Shown here: positions 16,575-25,055 of the stretch, in pieces | Position numbering within the stretch: position 1 is the first letter of the stretch | Layout: each line of letters opens with the position of its first letter | NCBI RefSeq assembly: GCF_017573465.1 | Contig: NZ_JAGEPF010000033.1 | Coordinates: 1-64,000 of the forward strand | DNA: 64,000 nt | Reading direction: 5' to 3' | Origin: Actinomadura violacea | Lineage (GTDB): Bacteria > Actinomycetota > Actinomycetes > Streptosporangiales > Streptosporangiaceae | Notes under the pieces: model-generated | Told to the model about the DNA's origin: nothing | The model's input: the letters and a program-made list of their open reading frames with translations, nothing else | The model's database searches: none | Translations under genes and position numbers: made by a program

Positions 16575-17651
16575 ATGGCAGCGGTGGCCCTGATCATTGT
16601 GCTGATCGTCGTGGTGGGCGGCTTGATCACGCTCGCCTCGTCGCTGCGGGTCGTGCAGCAGTTCGAGCACGGCATCGTGTTCCGGTTCGGCCAGGTGCAG
16701 CGCGGCGGGCAGCTGCGGCCCGGCGCCGTCCGCCGGCCGGGCCTGACGGCGATCATCCCGTACGCCGAGCGAATGCAGAAGGTGAACCAGCAGACGGTCA
16801 CGATGGGGGTGCCTGCGCAGGACGGCATCACCCAGGACAACGTGAGCGTCCGGGTGGACGCGGTCGTGTACTTCCGGGTGGTCGACCCGGTGAAGGCGAT
16901 CGTGAACGTGCAGAACTACGGGTACGCGATCTCGCAGGTGGCGCAGACGTCGCTGCGGTCGGCGATCGGCCAGGCCGACATGCAGGAGCTGCTCGGCGAG
17001 CGCGAGAAGATCAACGTCCGGCTGCGCTCGATCATCGACGAGATCACCCAGGACCCGTGGGGGATCCTGATCGAGCGGGTGGAGATCAAGGACGTGTCGC
17101 TGCCGGAGGGCATGAAGCGCTCCATGGCGCGGCAGGCGGAGGCCGAGCGGGAGCGGCGCGCGCGGATCATCACCGCGGACGGTGAGTTCCAGGCGTCCAA
17201 GCGGCTGGCCGCGGCGGCGGAGATCATGTCGCAGGACCCGGCGGCGCTGCAGCTGCGGCTGCTGCAGACGGTCGTGGAGGTGTCGGCGGAGAAGAACAGC
17301 ACGCTGGTGATGCCGCTGCCGGTGGAGATCCTGCGGTTCTTCGACAAGATGGGCGGCGGCGAGTCCGGCGGTGGCGGCTCCGAGGCGAACCGGCTGGACC
17401 TGCGCGAGCGGCTCGCCAAGGCGGAGGAGGACCTGGCGAAGGCGGCCGAGCAGCCCTCGACGCTGGAGTCGGCGGAGGACGTCCCGCCGGTCATCGGGCT
17501 GGACGACCCGCGGCCGCACCACGGGCTCTCGGAGGGCGAGCGGTCCGGTGAGGTGCAGGGCCCCCGCGAGGGCGAGCGGCGCGGCATCACGGGCGGCGAC
17601 CGGCCGGCGGGGGGCGGCTCCCGCGAGGACGAGCCCCCCACCGACTTCTGA
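16575..17651 (+). CDS. SPFH/stomatin-like (slipin) membrane protein
   Basis: The protein has 358 residues. One N-terminal transmembrane helix (ALIIVLIVVVGGLITLAS) is followed by the SPFH/PHB domain: VVQQFEHGIVFRFGQVQ, PGLTAIIPYAERMQKV, VSVRVDAVVYFRVVDPVKA and the helical ARQAEAERERRARII segment. The last 90 residues are acidic and Gly/Pro-rich and probably disordered. Such proteins oligomerise under membranes and organise microdomains. GTG 16572 or ATG 16575 can start it, with AAAGGTGG upstream. No NfeD-like partner gene is adjacent. It lies divergent from the ATPase pair and is not part of the M. tuberculosis gene order I recall. Confidence 0.85.
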   Translation: MAAVALIIVLIVVVGGLITLASSLRVVQQFEHGIVFRFGQVQRGGQLRPGAVRRPGLTAIIPYAERMQKVNQQTVTMGVPAQDGITQDNVSVRVDAVVYFRVVDPVKAIVNVQNYGYAISQVAQTSLRSAIGQADMQELLGEREKINVRLRSIIDEITQDPWGILIERVEIKDVSLPEGMKRSMARQAEAERERRARIITADGEFQASKRLAAAAEIMSQDPAALQLRLLQTVVEVSAEKNSTLVMPLPVEILRFFDKMGGGESGGGGSEANRLDLRERLAKAEEDLAKAAEQPSTLESAEDVPPVIGLDDPRPHHGLSEGERSGEVQGPREGERRGITGGDRPAGGGSREDEPPTDF

Positions 17652-17684
17652 CGTCCGCGGCCCCGGAAGGCCCGCGGTGGCGGT

Positions 17685-18935
17685 TCAGCGCGCCGCGGGC
17701 ACGGGGGCGGTGGTCTCGGCGGGCTTCGGCATGGTCAGGGCCCGGACGCCGGGGACGGCGGCCGTCCCCAGGCAGGTACCGCCGACGAGGACGGCGCTGA
17801 CCAGTAGCGGGACGGACGGGCCCCACGCGGACGCGGCCCACGGGGCGACCGCGTAGCCGAGCGGCGCGGCGGCGAGGGAGAGCAGCCAGTCGTAGGAGGT
17901 GACGCGGGCCAGCGACCGCTGCGGGATGGTCAGCTGGACGACGGTCTCCCAGGTCGGGTTGAGCACGCCGAGCCCGGTGAGCGCCAGCCCGTACGCCGCG
18001 ATGACCAGCGGCGCGGGCGCTGCGGCCGCGAGCAGCGCGAGGGGCAGCGCGAACAGGGCGAGGCCGAGGTTGGCGACGAGCACCGGCCGGTGCGGCCGGA
18101 CCCGCGCCGCCAGCAGCGCCCCGGTGACGAGGCCGACGGCGCCGACCTGCACGGTCGCGACCCAGGTGCCCTCGCCGCCGAGCCGGTCGACGGCGATGGC
18201 GGGGCCGAGGGTGAGCAGCACGGCGGACGCGCCGTTCCAGGTGGCGTGCGCGATGAGGCTCGTCCAGTACCAGTCGCGGGAGCGGACCTCGTGCCAGCCT
18301 TCGGCGAGGTCGCGGAGCATGCGGCGGGTGGACCCGCCGTCCCGCGGTTCGGGGTCCGGGGCGCGGCGGACGCGGGCGAGGGCGAGCAGGGCGGCGCTGG
18401 CGGCGAACGAGGCGGAGTCCAGCAGGAACGTCCAGCCGGGCCCGGCGGTGAGGACGAGCGTGCCGGCGAGGGCGGGCCCGGCGAGCCGGGTGGCGCCGTT
18501 GGCGGTGCCGAGCAGGGCGTTGGCCCGCTGCAGGCCGCCGGGCTCGACCGTGCCGGTGATCATCGGGGCGATCGTCGGGGTCTGGAACGCGGACGCGGCG
18601 CCGCCGACCGCCTGCGCGGCGGCGAGGTGCCAGAGCCGGGGGTGGCCGCCGAGCAGCTCGATCGCGGCGAACAGCTGGGCGCCGCAGCCGGCGAGGTCGG
18701 TGGTGATGGCGACGGCGCGGGCGTTGAGCCGGTCGGCGAGGACGCCGCCGAGGGGCAGCAGGAGCAGCCGCGGCACCATCGCGCAGCCGAGCACGAGGGC
18801 GAGCGCGGAGGTGGAGCCGGTGGCGCGCAGCACGGCGAGGGCGAGCGCGGCGGGCACGGCGGCGTCGCCGGTCAGGGAGAGGACCCGGGCGGTGAACAGC
18901 AGCCGGAAGTCGCGGCCGCGCAGCGGAGGGGACAT
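17685..18935 (-). CDS. MFS exporter
   Basis: The 416-residue transporter has about twelve hydrophobic segments of the EntS/MefA efflux type. It starts LRGRDFRLLFTARVLSLTGD, then PRLLLLPLGGVLADRLNARA (the loop 2-3 motif A variant), and has TNG-rich helices in the middle. The likely role is drug or metabolite export by proton antiport. ATG 18935 is preferred over the TTG three codons upstream. It is divergent from a MarR-type gene, and an inverted repeat lies 12 bases before its start, so repression by MarR with induction by the exported compound is likely. Confidence 0.8.
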   Translation of the reverse strand: MSPPLRGRDFRLLFTARVLSLTGDAAVPAALALAVLRATGSTSALALVLGCAMVPRLLLLPLGGVLADRLNARAVAITTDLAGCGAQLFAAIELLGGHPRLWHLAAAQAVGGAASAFQTPTIAPMITGTVEPGGLQRANALLGTANGATRLAGPALAGTLVLTAGPGWTFLLDSASFAASAALLALARVRRAPDPEPRDGGSTRRMLRDLAEGWHEVRSRDWYWTSLIAHATWNGASAVLLTLGPAIAVDRLGGEGTWVATVQVGAVGLVTGALLAARVRPHRPVLVANLGLALFALPLALLAAAAPAPLVIAAYGLALTGLGVLNPTWETVVQLTIPQRSLARVTSYDWLLSLAAAPLGYAVAPWAASAWGPSVPLLVSAVLVGGTCLGTAAVPGVRALTMPKPAETTAPVPAAR

Positions 18936-18946
18936 GCGCCGCAATG

Positions 18947-18964
18947 TAGTTCGGTGAGGAACTA
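18947..18964. promoter_or_regulatory. probable MarR operator
   Basis: TAGTTC-N6-GAACTA is a perfect inverted repeat in an unusually AT-rich spacer between the MFS and MarR genes. On the minus strand the related octamers AATAATTC and AATAGTTC occur in tandem next to it. The position would block MFS transcription. Confidence 0.6.
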
Positions 18965-19016
18965 TTCGTCAAAGAATTATTCGCTGCCGAAGTGATGTGG
19001 GTCGTACGATCCGTGC

Positions 19017-19595
19017 ATGGACGGCAGCAGCGACGGCGGGACGCGACCGCACGGCGGGACGCGACCGCACGGCGGGACCGGCGCGGCCGGGGCGGCGGAC
19101 GGGCCCCGCGACCGGACCGACGAGCACGTCGCGCGGTGGACGCGGATCCTGCCCGACCTCGATCCCGACATCGAGGGCGCCGTCACCCGGATGATCCGGT
19201 TCGTGGAGCACATCAGGCGGGTCAAGGACCGGTCGCTCCTGGAGTACGACCTGCACCGGCACGAGTACGACACCCTGCAGGCGCTCGGCGGCCGGCACGG
19301 CGGCGCCGCCCCGTCCGAACTCGCCGCCGACCTCGGCATGCCGCCGAACTCGGTCACCGGCCGGCTGGACGCGCTGGAGCGGCGCGGGTTCGTCCGCCGG
19401 ACGCCGTCGGCGACGGACCGGCGGCGCGTCCGGGTCGAGCTGACCGACGACGGGCGCGCCGCGTGGCTCGGCGCGATGGGCGGCGTCGGGCACGAGGAGT
19501 ACCGGCTGCTCGCCGGCCTGACCGCGGACGAGCGCCGGACGCTGTCGGGCCTCCTGCGGCGCGTGATGTCCCGCGCCGAGCAGGAGGCCCGGTAG
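19017..19595 (+). CDS. MarR-family regulator
   Basis: The protein has 192 residues with a MarR winged helix: HRHEYDTLQALGG, SELAADLGMPPNSVTGRLDA, LERRGFVRRTPSATDRRRVR and VELTDDGRAAW (the wing and following helix). The N terminus is odd: residues 7-22 are Gly/Arg/His-rich because an 18-bp unit (19033-19050) is tandemly duplicated, giving TRPHGG repeats. A -10-like TACGAT ends seven bases before the ATG, suggesting a leaderless message. It probably represses itself and the divergent MFS gene. Confidence 0.85.
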   Translation: MDGSSDGGTRPHGGTRPHGGTGAAGAADGPRDRTDEHVARWTRILPDLDPDIEGAVTRMIRFVEHIRRVKDRSLLEYDLHRHEYDTLQALGGRHGGAAPSELAADLGMPPNSVTGRLDALERRGFVRRTPSATDRRRVRVELTDDGRAAWLGAMGGVGHEEYRLLAGLTADERRTLSGLLRRVMSRAEQEAR

Positions 19596-19602
19596 CCGGC
19601 GG

Positions 19603-20793
19603 TCACGCCGCGAGCGTCGGCTCGGGGTAGTCCGCCAGCTTGATCGCGGTGGCGGCCTGCGTCGCCAGCTTGTCGAGCAGCCGGCTGAGCGGGCCGGCGG
19701 TCAGCAGCCGGTACAGGAAGGCGCGGCGGCGCAGCGCGCCCGCGCTCTTCGGCGCGAAGAACGACCCGGCGCCGCCCGCGACCCGCTGGCACGCCGTCGT
19801 GAACTTCTTGATCCGCCGCTCGTAGGCCGCGAACGCGGCGCGGTGGTCGCCGCCGGCCGCCGCCAGCTCGCCGGCCAGCACGTACGCGCAGACGACCGCC
19901 AGTCCGGTGCCCATCCCGCCGCAGGTCGCGCCGTATCCGGCGTCGCCGAGCAGCGCGACGCGGCCCTTCGTCCAGGAGTCCATCCGGACGATGCTGATCG
20001 AGTCGCAGTAGAAGTACGGGGCGCTCCACATGTCCTGCAGGAGGGTGCCGGTGTGCCAGCCCATCCCGTTGAACCTGTCGGCCAGCGCGCGCTTCTGCGC
20101 GTCCACGTCGCGGTGGTGCGGCCGGAGGCTGTCGTCGGTGAACACGCACATCACGTTCGCGCCGGCGCCGCCGCGCGTCGGGTACGCCGACACGCCGCGC
20201 CCGACCTCGCTGTACAGCTTGCCGGTGCCGAGGCCGAGCCGGTTCGGCGCCTCGAAGATCGCGACGTGGTGACCGGAGTCCTTCACGAACTGCGACTCGT
20301 CGCCGAAGGCGAGCCGCCGGACGTTGGAGTGCAGCCCGTCCGCGCCGATGACCAGGTCGAACGTGCGGGGCGCGGAGCGCTCGAAGGTGACCTCCACCCG
20401 GTCGCCGGTGTCGGCGAGGGAGGCGATCGAGTCGCCGAAGACGTACTCGACGCGGTCGCGGGTCAGCTCGTAGAGGATCTCGGCGAGGTCGCCGCGGTGG
20501 ATCTCCACGTCGCCGCCGGTGAAGGAGTCCGGCAGGCTGACCTGGACCCGTCCCTCGGCGTCGATGAGGTCGAGCGCCCCGCCGTGCGTCTGCCGCCGCC
20601 GGATCTCGTCCAGGACGCCCATCTTGCGCAGCACGCTCAGGTGGACGTCGCCGCGGAAGTCGACCGCCTGGCCGCCGGGGCGGATCGCCGGGGCGCGCTC
20701 CACGACCGTCACCCGGTGGCCGTAGCGGCTCAGCCAGTAGGCCAGGGAGGGGCCCGCGATGCTCGCACCCGAGATCAGCACGTTCATGGTCAT
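19603..20793 (-). CDS. FAD-dependent class A monooxygenase
   Basis: The 396-residue flavoprotein has the p-hydroxybenzoate hydroxylase fold. The FAD dinucleotide motif is VLISGASIAGPSLAYWL with GHRVTVVERAP, then DLVIGADGLHSNVR (the DG motif) and GRVALLGDAGY near residue 290 (GD motif). These enzymes hydroxylate aromatic or polyketide substrates with NAD(P)H and O2; TetX and rifampicin monooxygenase are relatives. ATG 20793 was chosen because GGAGA lies upstream. The gene lies eight bases past the convergent MarR stop and 99 bases downstream of a quinone-reductase-like gene, with which it may form a redox operon. Confidence 0.85.
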   Translation of the reverse strand: MTMNVLISGASIAGPSLAYWLSRYGHRVTVVERAPAIRPGGQAVDFRGDVHLSVLRKMGVLDEIRRRQTHGGALDLIDAEGRVQVSLPDSFTGGDVEIHRGDLAEILYELTRDRVEYVFGDSIASLADTGDRVEVTFERSAPRTFDLVIGADGLHSNVRRLAFGDESQFVKDSGHHVAIFEAPNRLGLGTGKLYSEVGRGVSAYPTRGGAGANVMCVFTDDSLRPHHRDVDAQKRALADRFNGMGWHTGTLLQDMWSAPYFYCDSISIVRMDSWTKGRVALLGDAGYGATCGGMGTGLAVVCAYVLAGELAAAGGDHRAAFAAYERRIKKFTTACQRVAGGAGSFFAPKSAGALRRRAFLYRLLTAGPLSRLLDKLATQAATAIKLADYPEPTLAA

Positions 20794-20892
20794 TGTCGTC
20801 TCCGTTGCTCGTCGCCGTCGTCGTTGGCACACAGACTCGGCGGACGCCCTGACGACCGGCGCACCACTCGCTGACCGGCGGCGCGGCGGCGG

Positions 20893-21843
20893 TCAGCGCG
20901 CGGTGAGGACGAGGCGCCCGCGCAGCCCGCCCGCCTCCAGCCGCTCGTGCGCCTTCACGGCCTCTGCCAGGGGGAACGTGCCGGCGACGCGGAGGGTGAG
21001 ACGTCCCGCGTCCACGAGTGCCGACAGCTGTTCCAGCCGCGCGCCGTCCGCCTTTATCCACACGTTGTGGACGGCGATACCCCGCAGCGGCACCGGGACG
21101 GCGGCCCCGCCGGCGACGGCGGTGAACGCGCCGCCGCCCCGGACCGCGTCGAGCGCCGCGACCGACAGCAGCGCCGCGTCCAGCGCGCCGTCCACACCGC
21201 CCGGGACGAGCGCGCGGACCGCGTCGCCGAGGTGGACGCCGCGCGGCACGAACCATTCGGCGCCCAGCCCGCGGACCAGCGCCTCGTCCGCCGCCGACGC
21301 CACCGCGACGACCCGCAGCCCGCGCAGGACGGCGAGCTCGACCGCGAACCCGCCGACCGCGCCCGCCGCGCCCGTCACCAGCAGCGTGCTCCCGGACGGG
21401 AGGTCCAGCAGGTCGAGGGCCTGGGACGCGGTGAGCCCGTTCAGCGGCAGCGTCGCGGCCTCGGCGGCGGACGCGGAGCGCGGCGCGCGCGCGACGGCGG
21501 ACGTGTCCAGGACGATCGCGTCCGCGTAGGCGCCGAGCGGGACGTCCAGCCGGTCCCGCAGCCCGATGACCGCGTCGCCGGGTGCGAACCGGGCGACGTC
21601 CGGGCCGACCGCGTCGACGGTCCCGGCGACGTCCCAGCCGATGCCGATCGGGCCGCGCGACCCGAACGGCGGCATCAGCCCGGCGTCGGCGAGGGCGCCG
21701 GAGCGGGTCGCGGCGTCCACCGGGTTCACGGCGGCGGCCGCCATCCGGATCCGCACCTGGCCGGGGCCGGGGGCGGGCGTCCCGACCTCGGCGATCTCCA
21801 GCGCGCCCGGTCCGCCGGGCTTCTCCACGATGATCGCGCGCAT
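20893..21843 (-). CDS. zinc-less MDR NADP-dependent oxidoreductase
   Basis: The 316-residue enzyme is of the quinone oxidoreductase type. The catalytic-domain start is MRAIIVEKPGGPGALEI, followed by AAVNPVDAATRSG, GWDVAGTVDAVGPDVARFAPGD cut into the usual groove, and the cofactor motif LLVTGAAGAVGGFAVELA. The zinc-binding cysteines of alcohol dehydrogenases are absent. It probably reduces quinones or enones with NADPH. It is divergent from an HxlR regulator, a pairing common for quinone or aldehyde stress. Confidence 0.85.
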   Translation of the reverse strand: MRAIIVEKPGGPGALEIAEVGTPAPGPGQVRIRMAAAAVNPVDAATRSGALADAGLMPPFGSRGPIGIGWDVAGTVDAVGPDVARFAPGDAVIGLRDRLDVPLGAYADAIVLDTSAVARAPRSASAAEAATLPLNGLTASQALDLLDLPSGSTLLVTGAAGAVGGFAVELAVLRGLRVVAVASAADEALVRGLGAEWFVPRGVHLGDAVRALVPGGVDGALDAALLSVAALDAVRGGGAFTAVAGGAAVPVPLRGIAVHNVWIKADGARLEQLSALVDAGRLTLRVAGTFPLAEAVKAHERLEAGGLRGRLVLTAR

Positions 21844-21975
21844 GCCGAACTCCGTTCCTGACGTGGGGTTCCGCGGACGGGAACTCCGCGGCGAAAGCCA
21901 CTGTCACCCGGAACATCGGGGCGTTGGAAGTGGTTACTTGCAGGTGCGATCGGCACCCGGAGGTGAACCCGCAGC

Positions 21976-22377
21976 ATGGCGACGATGACCGCGGCCGAAC
22001 GGCGGCTGGAGGCGAAGGCCGCGTTCGACTCCTACATGGACGCATGCCCGACGCACGACGTGCTCGGCGTCATCGGCAGCAAGTGGACGTCGATGGTCCT
22101 GTTCCAGCTGACGCAGGGGCCGCGCCGCTACGCCGACCTCGCGCGCGCCCTGCCGGGCGTCAGCGCGAAGATGCTCACGCAGACGCTCCGCTCCCTCGAA
22201 CGGGACGGTTTCGTCGCGCGCAGCGTGACCCCGTCCGTGCCGGTGCAGGTGGAGTACGCGCTGACGCTGCTGGGCGAGCGCCTCGTCCCGCTGCTCGCGT
22301 CCGTCCGGCACTTCGCCGAGCACAGCATCGCCGAGATCCGCGCCGCCCGTGACCGCTACGACGCCGCCGCGGACTAG
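21976..22377 (+). CDS. HxlR-family regulator
   Basis: The 133-residue winged helix has the family signature: CPTHDVLGVIGSKWTSMVLF, LTQGPRRYADLARALPGVSA, KMLTQTLRSLERDGFVAR and VEYALTLLGERL. Relatives (HxlR, HypR, QorR, YodB) sense quinones, aldehydes or disulfide stress through a cysteine near the start; C25 in DACPTH is a candidate. It is divergent from the MDR oxidoreductase. The spacer contains GGTTACTTGCAGGTGC at about 21931-21946, a half-palindrome that could be the operator. Confidence 0.85.
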   Translation: MATMTAAERRLEAKAAFDSYMDACPTHDVLGVIGSKWTSMVLFQLTQGPRRYADLARALPGVSAKMLTQTLRSLERDGFVARSVTPSVPVQVEYALTLLGERLVPLLASVRHFAEHSIAEIRAARDRYDAAAD

Positions 22378-22425
22378 GCCGGGTTCGGGCGGGGCGCGGG
22401 CGGGCTGATCGCTAGGCTGAAACCC

Positions 22426-22584
22426 ATGAAGAAGTGGGAGTACGCGACCGTTCCGCTGCTGGTGCACGCGACCAAGCAGATCCTCGACAACTGGGGCCAG
22501 GACGGGTGGGAGCTCGTCACCGTGCTGCCGGGCCCGAACCCGGAGAACCTGGTGGCCTACTTCAAGCGCGAGGTCCAGTCCTGA
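22426..22584 (+). CDS. DUF4177-like small protein
   Basis: The 52-residue protein reads KKWEYATVPLLVHATKQILD, NWGQDGWELVTVLPGP and ends VAYFKREVQS. The WEYxxVPL and NxWGxxGWELV pattern is the small DUF4177 fold that precedes the RidA gene in many actinobacteria (Rv3678A in M. tuberculosis, from memory). A -10-like TAGGCT ends eight bases before the ATG, so the message may be leaderless. It begins the DUF4177-RidA unit; function unknown. Confidence 0.8.
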   Translation: MKKWEYATVPLLVHATKQILDNWGQDGWELVTVLPGPNPENLVAYFKREVQS

Positions 22585-22654
22585 CCGGACGGGACCGGGC
22601 CGCCGAGAAGACCCGCCGCCGAGAGACCCGAACGCCTCAACGAGGAGGAACGCC

Positions 22655-23116
22655 ATGAGCACGCCCGAAGAGCGCATCACCGAGCTGGGGCTGGAGCTGC
22701 CGGAGGTCGTGACGCCGCTCGCGTCGTACGTGCCGACCGCCCGCACGGGCTCGCTCGTCTACACCTCCGGGCAGGTCCCGCTGGTGAAGGGCGAGCTCAA
22801 GGTGACCGGCAAGGTCGGCGCGGAGGTGACGCTGGAGCAGGCCGCCGAGCAGGCGCGGATCTGCGCGCTGAACTGCATCGCGGCGCTGAAGGCCGAGCTC
22901 GGCGAGCTGTCGCGGGTGGTGCGGATCGTCAAGGTCGTCGGGTTCGTCGCGTCCGCCCCGGGCTTCCACGGCCAGCCGCAGGTGATCAACGGCGCCAGCG
23001 ACCTGCTGGGCGAGGTGTTCGGGGACGCGGGCAAGCACGCGCGCAGCGCCGTGGGCGTCGCCGTGCTGCCGCGCGACGTGCCCGTCGAGGTCGAGCTGAT
23101 CGCCGAGGTCTCCTGA
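22655..23116 (+). CDS. RidA/YjgF family protein
   Basis: The 153 residues cover the whole trimeric RidA fold: YVPTARTGSLVYTSGQVPL, GKVGAEVTLEQAAEQAR, CALNCIAALKAELGEL, and PGFHGQPQVINGASDLLGEV near the end. The Arg of canonical deaminases (IxxxGxxHxR context) is replaced by other residues here; ARSAVGVAVLPRDVPVEVE contains the only candidate. It may deaminate reactive enamines or imines or bind a small ligand. GAGGAGG precedes the ATG. It is the orthologue by position of Rv3678c. Confidence 0.85.
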   Translation: MSTPEERITELGLELPEVVTPLASYVPTARTGSLVYTSGQVPLVKGELKVTGKVGAEVTLEQAAEQARICALNCIAALKAELGELSRVVRIVKVVGFVASAPGFHGQPQVINGASDLLGEVFGDAGKHARSAVGVAVLPRDVPVEVELIAEVS

Positions 23117-23226
23117 CCCGCGCCCGGGTCCCGGCGGTCGCCCCGCCCCCGGGACCCCGGGGTTGACGGAACGCCATTCGGTATGTCCGAATGAACCGCC
23201 ATGAGTGCGACGAGTGGGGCGGGGCG

Positions 23227-24075
23227 ATGGTGAACGGGCTGAAGCTGCCGGAGACGATGCGGGACCAGATCGACGACATCCTGTCCGGCCGGGCGCAGCC
23301 GGCCGCCGCCCGGCACGCCGCCACCGTCGTCGTCCTGCGCGATCACGACCGGCACGGGATCCAGGCGTTCATGCTGCGCCGGGTGCGGTCCATGGCGTTC
23401 GCGCCCGGCGCCTACGTCTTCCCCGGCGGCTCGGTCGACCCGCGCGACGGCGAGGCCGACCTCGGCTGGTCGGGGCCGTCCCCGGCGGAGTGGGGCGCGG
23501 CGTTCAAGGCCGACGAGAAGACCGCCCGCGAGCTGGTGTGCGCGGCGGTCCGGGAGACGTTCGAGGAGACGCTCGTCCTGCTGGCCGGCCCGACCGGCGA
23601 CTCGGTCGTGGACGACACCCGCGGCGACGACTGGGAGGCCGACCGGCAGGCCCTGTTGGACCGCTCCCAGTCGTTCGGCGGGTTCCTGGACCGGCGCGGC
23701 CTCGTGCTGCGCTCGGACCTGCTGCGCCCGTGGGCGCACTGGATCACCCCGAAGATCGAGCCGAAGCGCTACGACACCCGGTTCTTCGTCGCCGCGATGC
23801 CCGAGGGGCAGCGCGCGCGCGACGTCAGCACCGAGGCCGACCAGGTCGCGTGGGTGCGCCCGGCGGAGGCCGTGGAGCGGGCCCAGGCCGGCGAGTGGTT
23901 CATGCTGCCGCCGACCCTGGCGACGCTGAGCGAGCTGGCCGCGTTCGACACGGTCGCGGACGTGCTCGCCGCGCCCCGCGAGATCGTCGTGCACGAGCCC
24001 ACCGCGGAGATCATCGACGGCGAGGCGTGGCTGGTGCTGCCGGAGAAGGCGGCCCAGTACTACCCGAAGGGCTGA
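23227..24075 (+). CDS. NUDIX hydrolase
   Basis: The protein has 282 residues. The beta strand ATVVVLRDHDRHGIQAFMLR and VFPGGSVDPRD precede a Nudix helix with RELVCAAVRETFEETLVLL. The REtxEE core carries the metal-binding glutamates, but the spacing from the GG is longer than in the standard box because an insertion follows FPGGSVD. It probably cleaves a nucleoside diphosphate or acyl-CoA derivative. ATG 23227 is favoured by family starts; an in-frame ATG at 23191 is possible. The next gene follows closely, so they are likely co-transcribed. Confidence 0.8.
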   Translation: MVNGLKLPETMRDQIDDILSGRAQPAAARHAATVVVLRDHDRHGIQAFMLRRVRSMAFAPGAYVFPGGSVDPRDGEADLGWSGPSPAEWGAAFKADEKTARELVCAAVRETFEETLVLLAGPTGDSVVDDTRGDDWEADRQALLDRSQSFGGFLDRRGLVLRSDLLRPWAHWITPKIEPKRYDTRFFVAAMPEGQRARDVSTEADQVAWVRPAEAVERAQAGEWFMLPPTLATLSELAAFDTVADVLAAPREIVVHEPTAEIIDGEAWLVLPEKAAQYYPKG

Positions 24076-24217
24076 GGGGCGGGACGTGACGCGCCGGGTG
24101 CCGTGGTCGAGGGCCGTCATGTGGCGGCTGGCCGGCACGTCCGTGCTGCGGCACCTCGAGACGCTGGGCTGGAACCCGGTCCGCCACCCCGATCGGGCCT
24201 CGGGCAGGATGGGCGAT

Positions 24218-25003
24218 ATGAGCGAGATCGATGGGATGGGCACGGAACGGGCGACCTGCGTGCTCGCACCGAACCCGTCCGCGATGACCCTGGACGGCAC
24301 CAACACCTGGATCATCGGGGAACCGGGCGCCGAAGAGGTCGTCGTCGTCGACCCCGGCCCGAAGGACGGCAAGCACCTGCGCCGCGTCGCCGACGTCATC
24401 GCGGGCCAGGGCCGCCGGGTCGGGCTCGTCCTGCTCACCCACGGCCACCCCGACCACTCGGCCGGGGCCGCGCGGTTCGCCGAGATCGCGGGCGGGGGCG
24501 TCAAGGTCCGGGCGCTCGATCCGCGGCACCGGCTCGGCGACGAGGGGCTCGGCGAGGGCGACGTCGTCACCACCGGCGGCCTCGAACTGCGGATCATGGA
24601 GACCCCGGGCCACAGCGACGACTCGCTCACGTTCTGGCTGCCGGCGGACCGCGCCGTCCTCACCGGGGACACCGTCCTCGGCTACGGCACCACCGTGCTG
24701 GAGGGCAAGCTGGGCGACTACCTCAGCTCGCTGGACCGGCTGCGGACGTTCTCCGCCGACCGGGAGGCGGCCGTGATCCTCCCCGGTCACGGTCCGAAGC
24801 TGGACGACCCGCTGGCCGCCCTCGACCACTACATCGACCACCGCCGCGAACGCCTCGCGCAGGTCGAGGCCGCCGTCGCCGGCGGCGCCCGCACCGCCCG
24901 GGAGGTCGTCGAGATCGTCTACGCCGACGTCGACCGGACGCTGTGGCCGGCGGCCGAATGGTCCGTCCAGTCGCAGCTGGACTACCTGAACGAACGCCCC
25001 TGA
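24218..25003 (+). CDS. metallo-beta-lactamase fold hydrolase, Rv3677c type
   Basis: The 261-residue protein begins ERATCVLAPNPSAMTLDGTN with TWIIG, typical of the LACTB2-like group. Metal ligands are LLTHGHPDHSAGA (H, H, D, H), ETPGHSDDS (H), LTGDTVLG (D) and ILPGHGP (H). LACTB2 relatives are nucleases or thioesterases; the substrate here is unknown. The frame is open back to a GTG at 24086 which has AGGGG upstream and lies 11 bases after the NUDIX stop, so an N-terminal extension of 44 residues is possible. ATG 24218 fits the family length. Confidence 0.85.
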   Translation: MSEIDGMGTERATCVLAPNPSAMTLDGTNTWIIGEPGAEEVVVVDPGPKDGKHLRRVADVIAGQGRRVGLVLLTHGHPDHSAGAARFAEIAGGGVKVRALDPRHRLGDEGLGEGDVVTTGGLELRIMETPGHSDDSLTFWLPADRAVLTGDTVLGYGTTVLEGKLGDYLSSLDRLRTFSADREAAVILPGHGPKLDDPLAALDHYIDHRRERLAQVEAAVAGGARTAREVVEIVYADVDRTLWPAAEWSVQSQLDYLNERP

Positions 25004-25055
25004 CCCGCCGCGCGCCGCTGAGCGGAGGCCGGGACGGGCGGGCCGCCCGGCGCCC

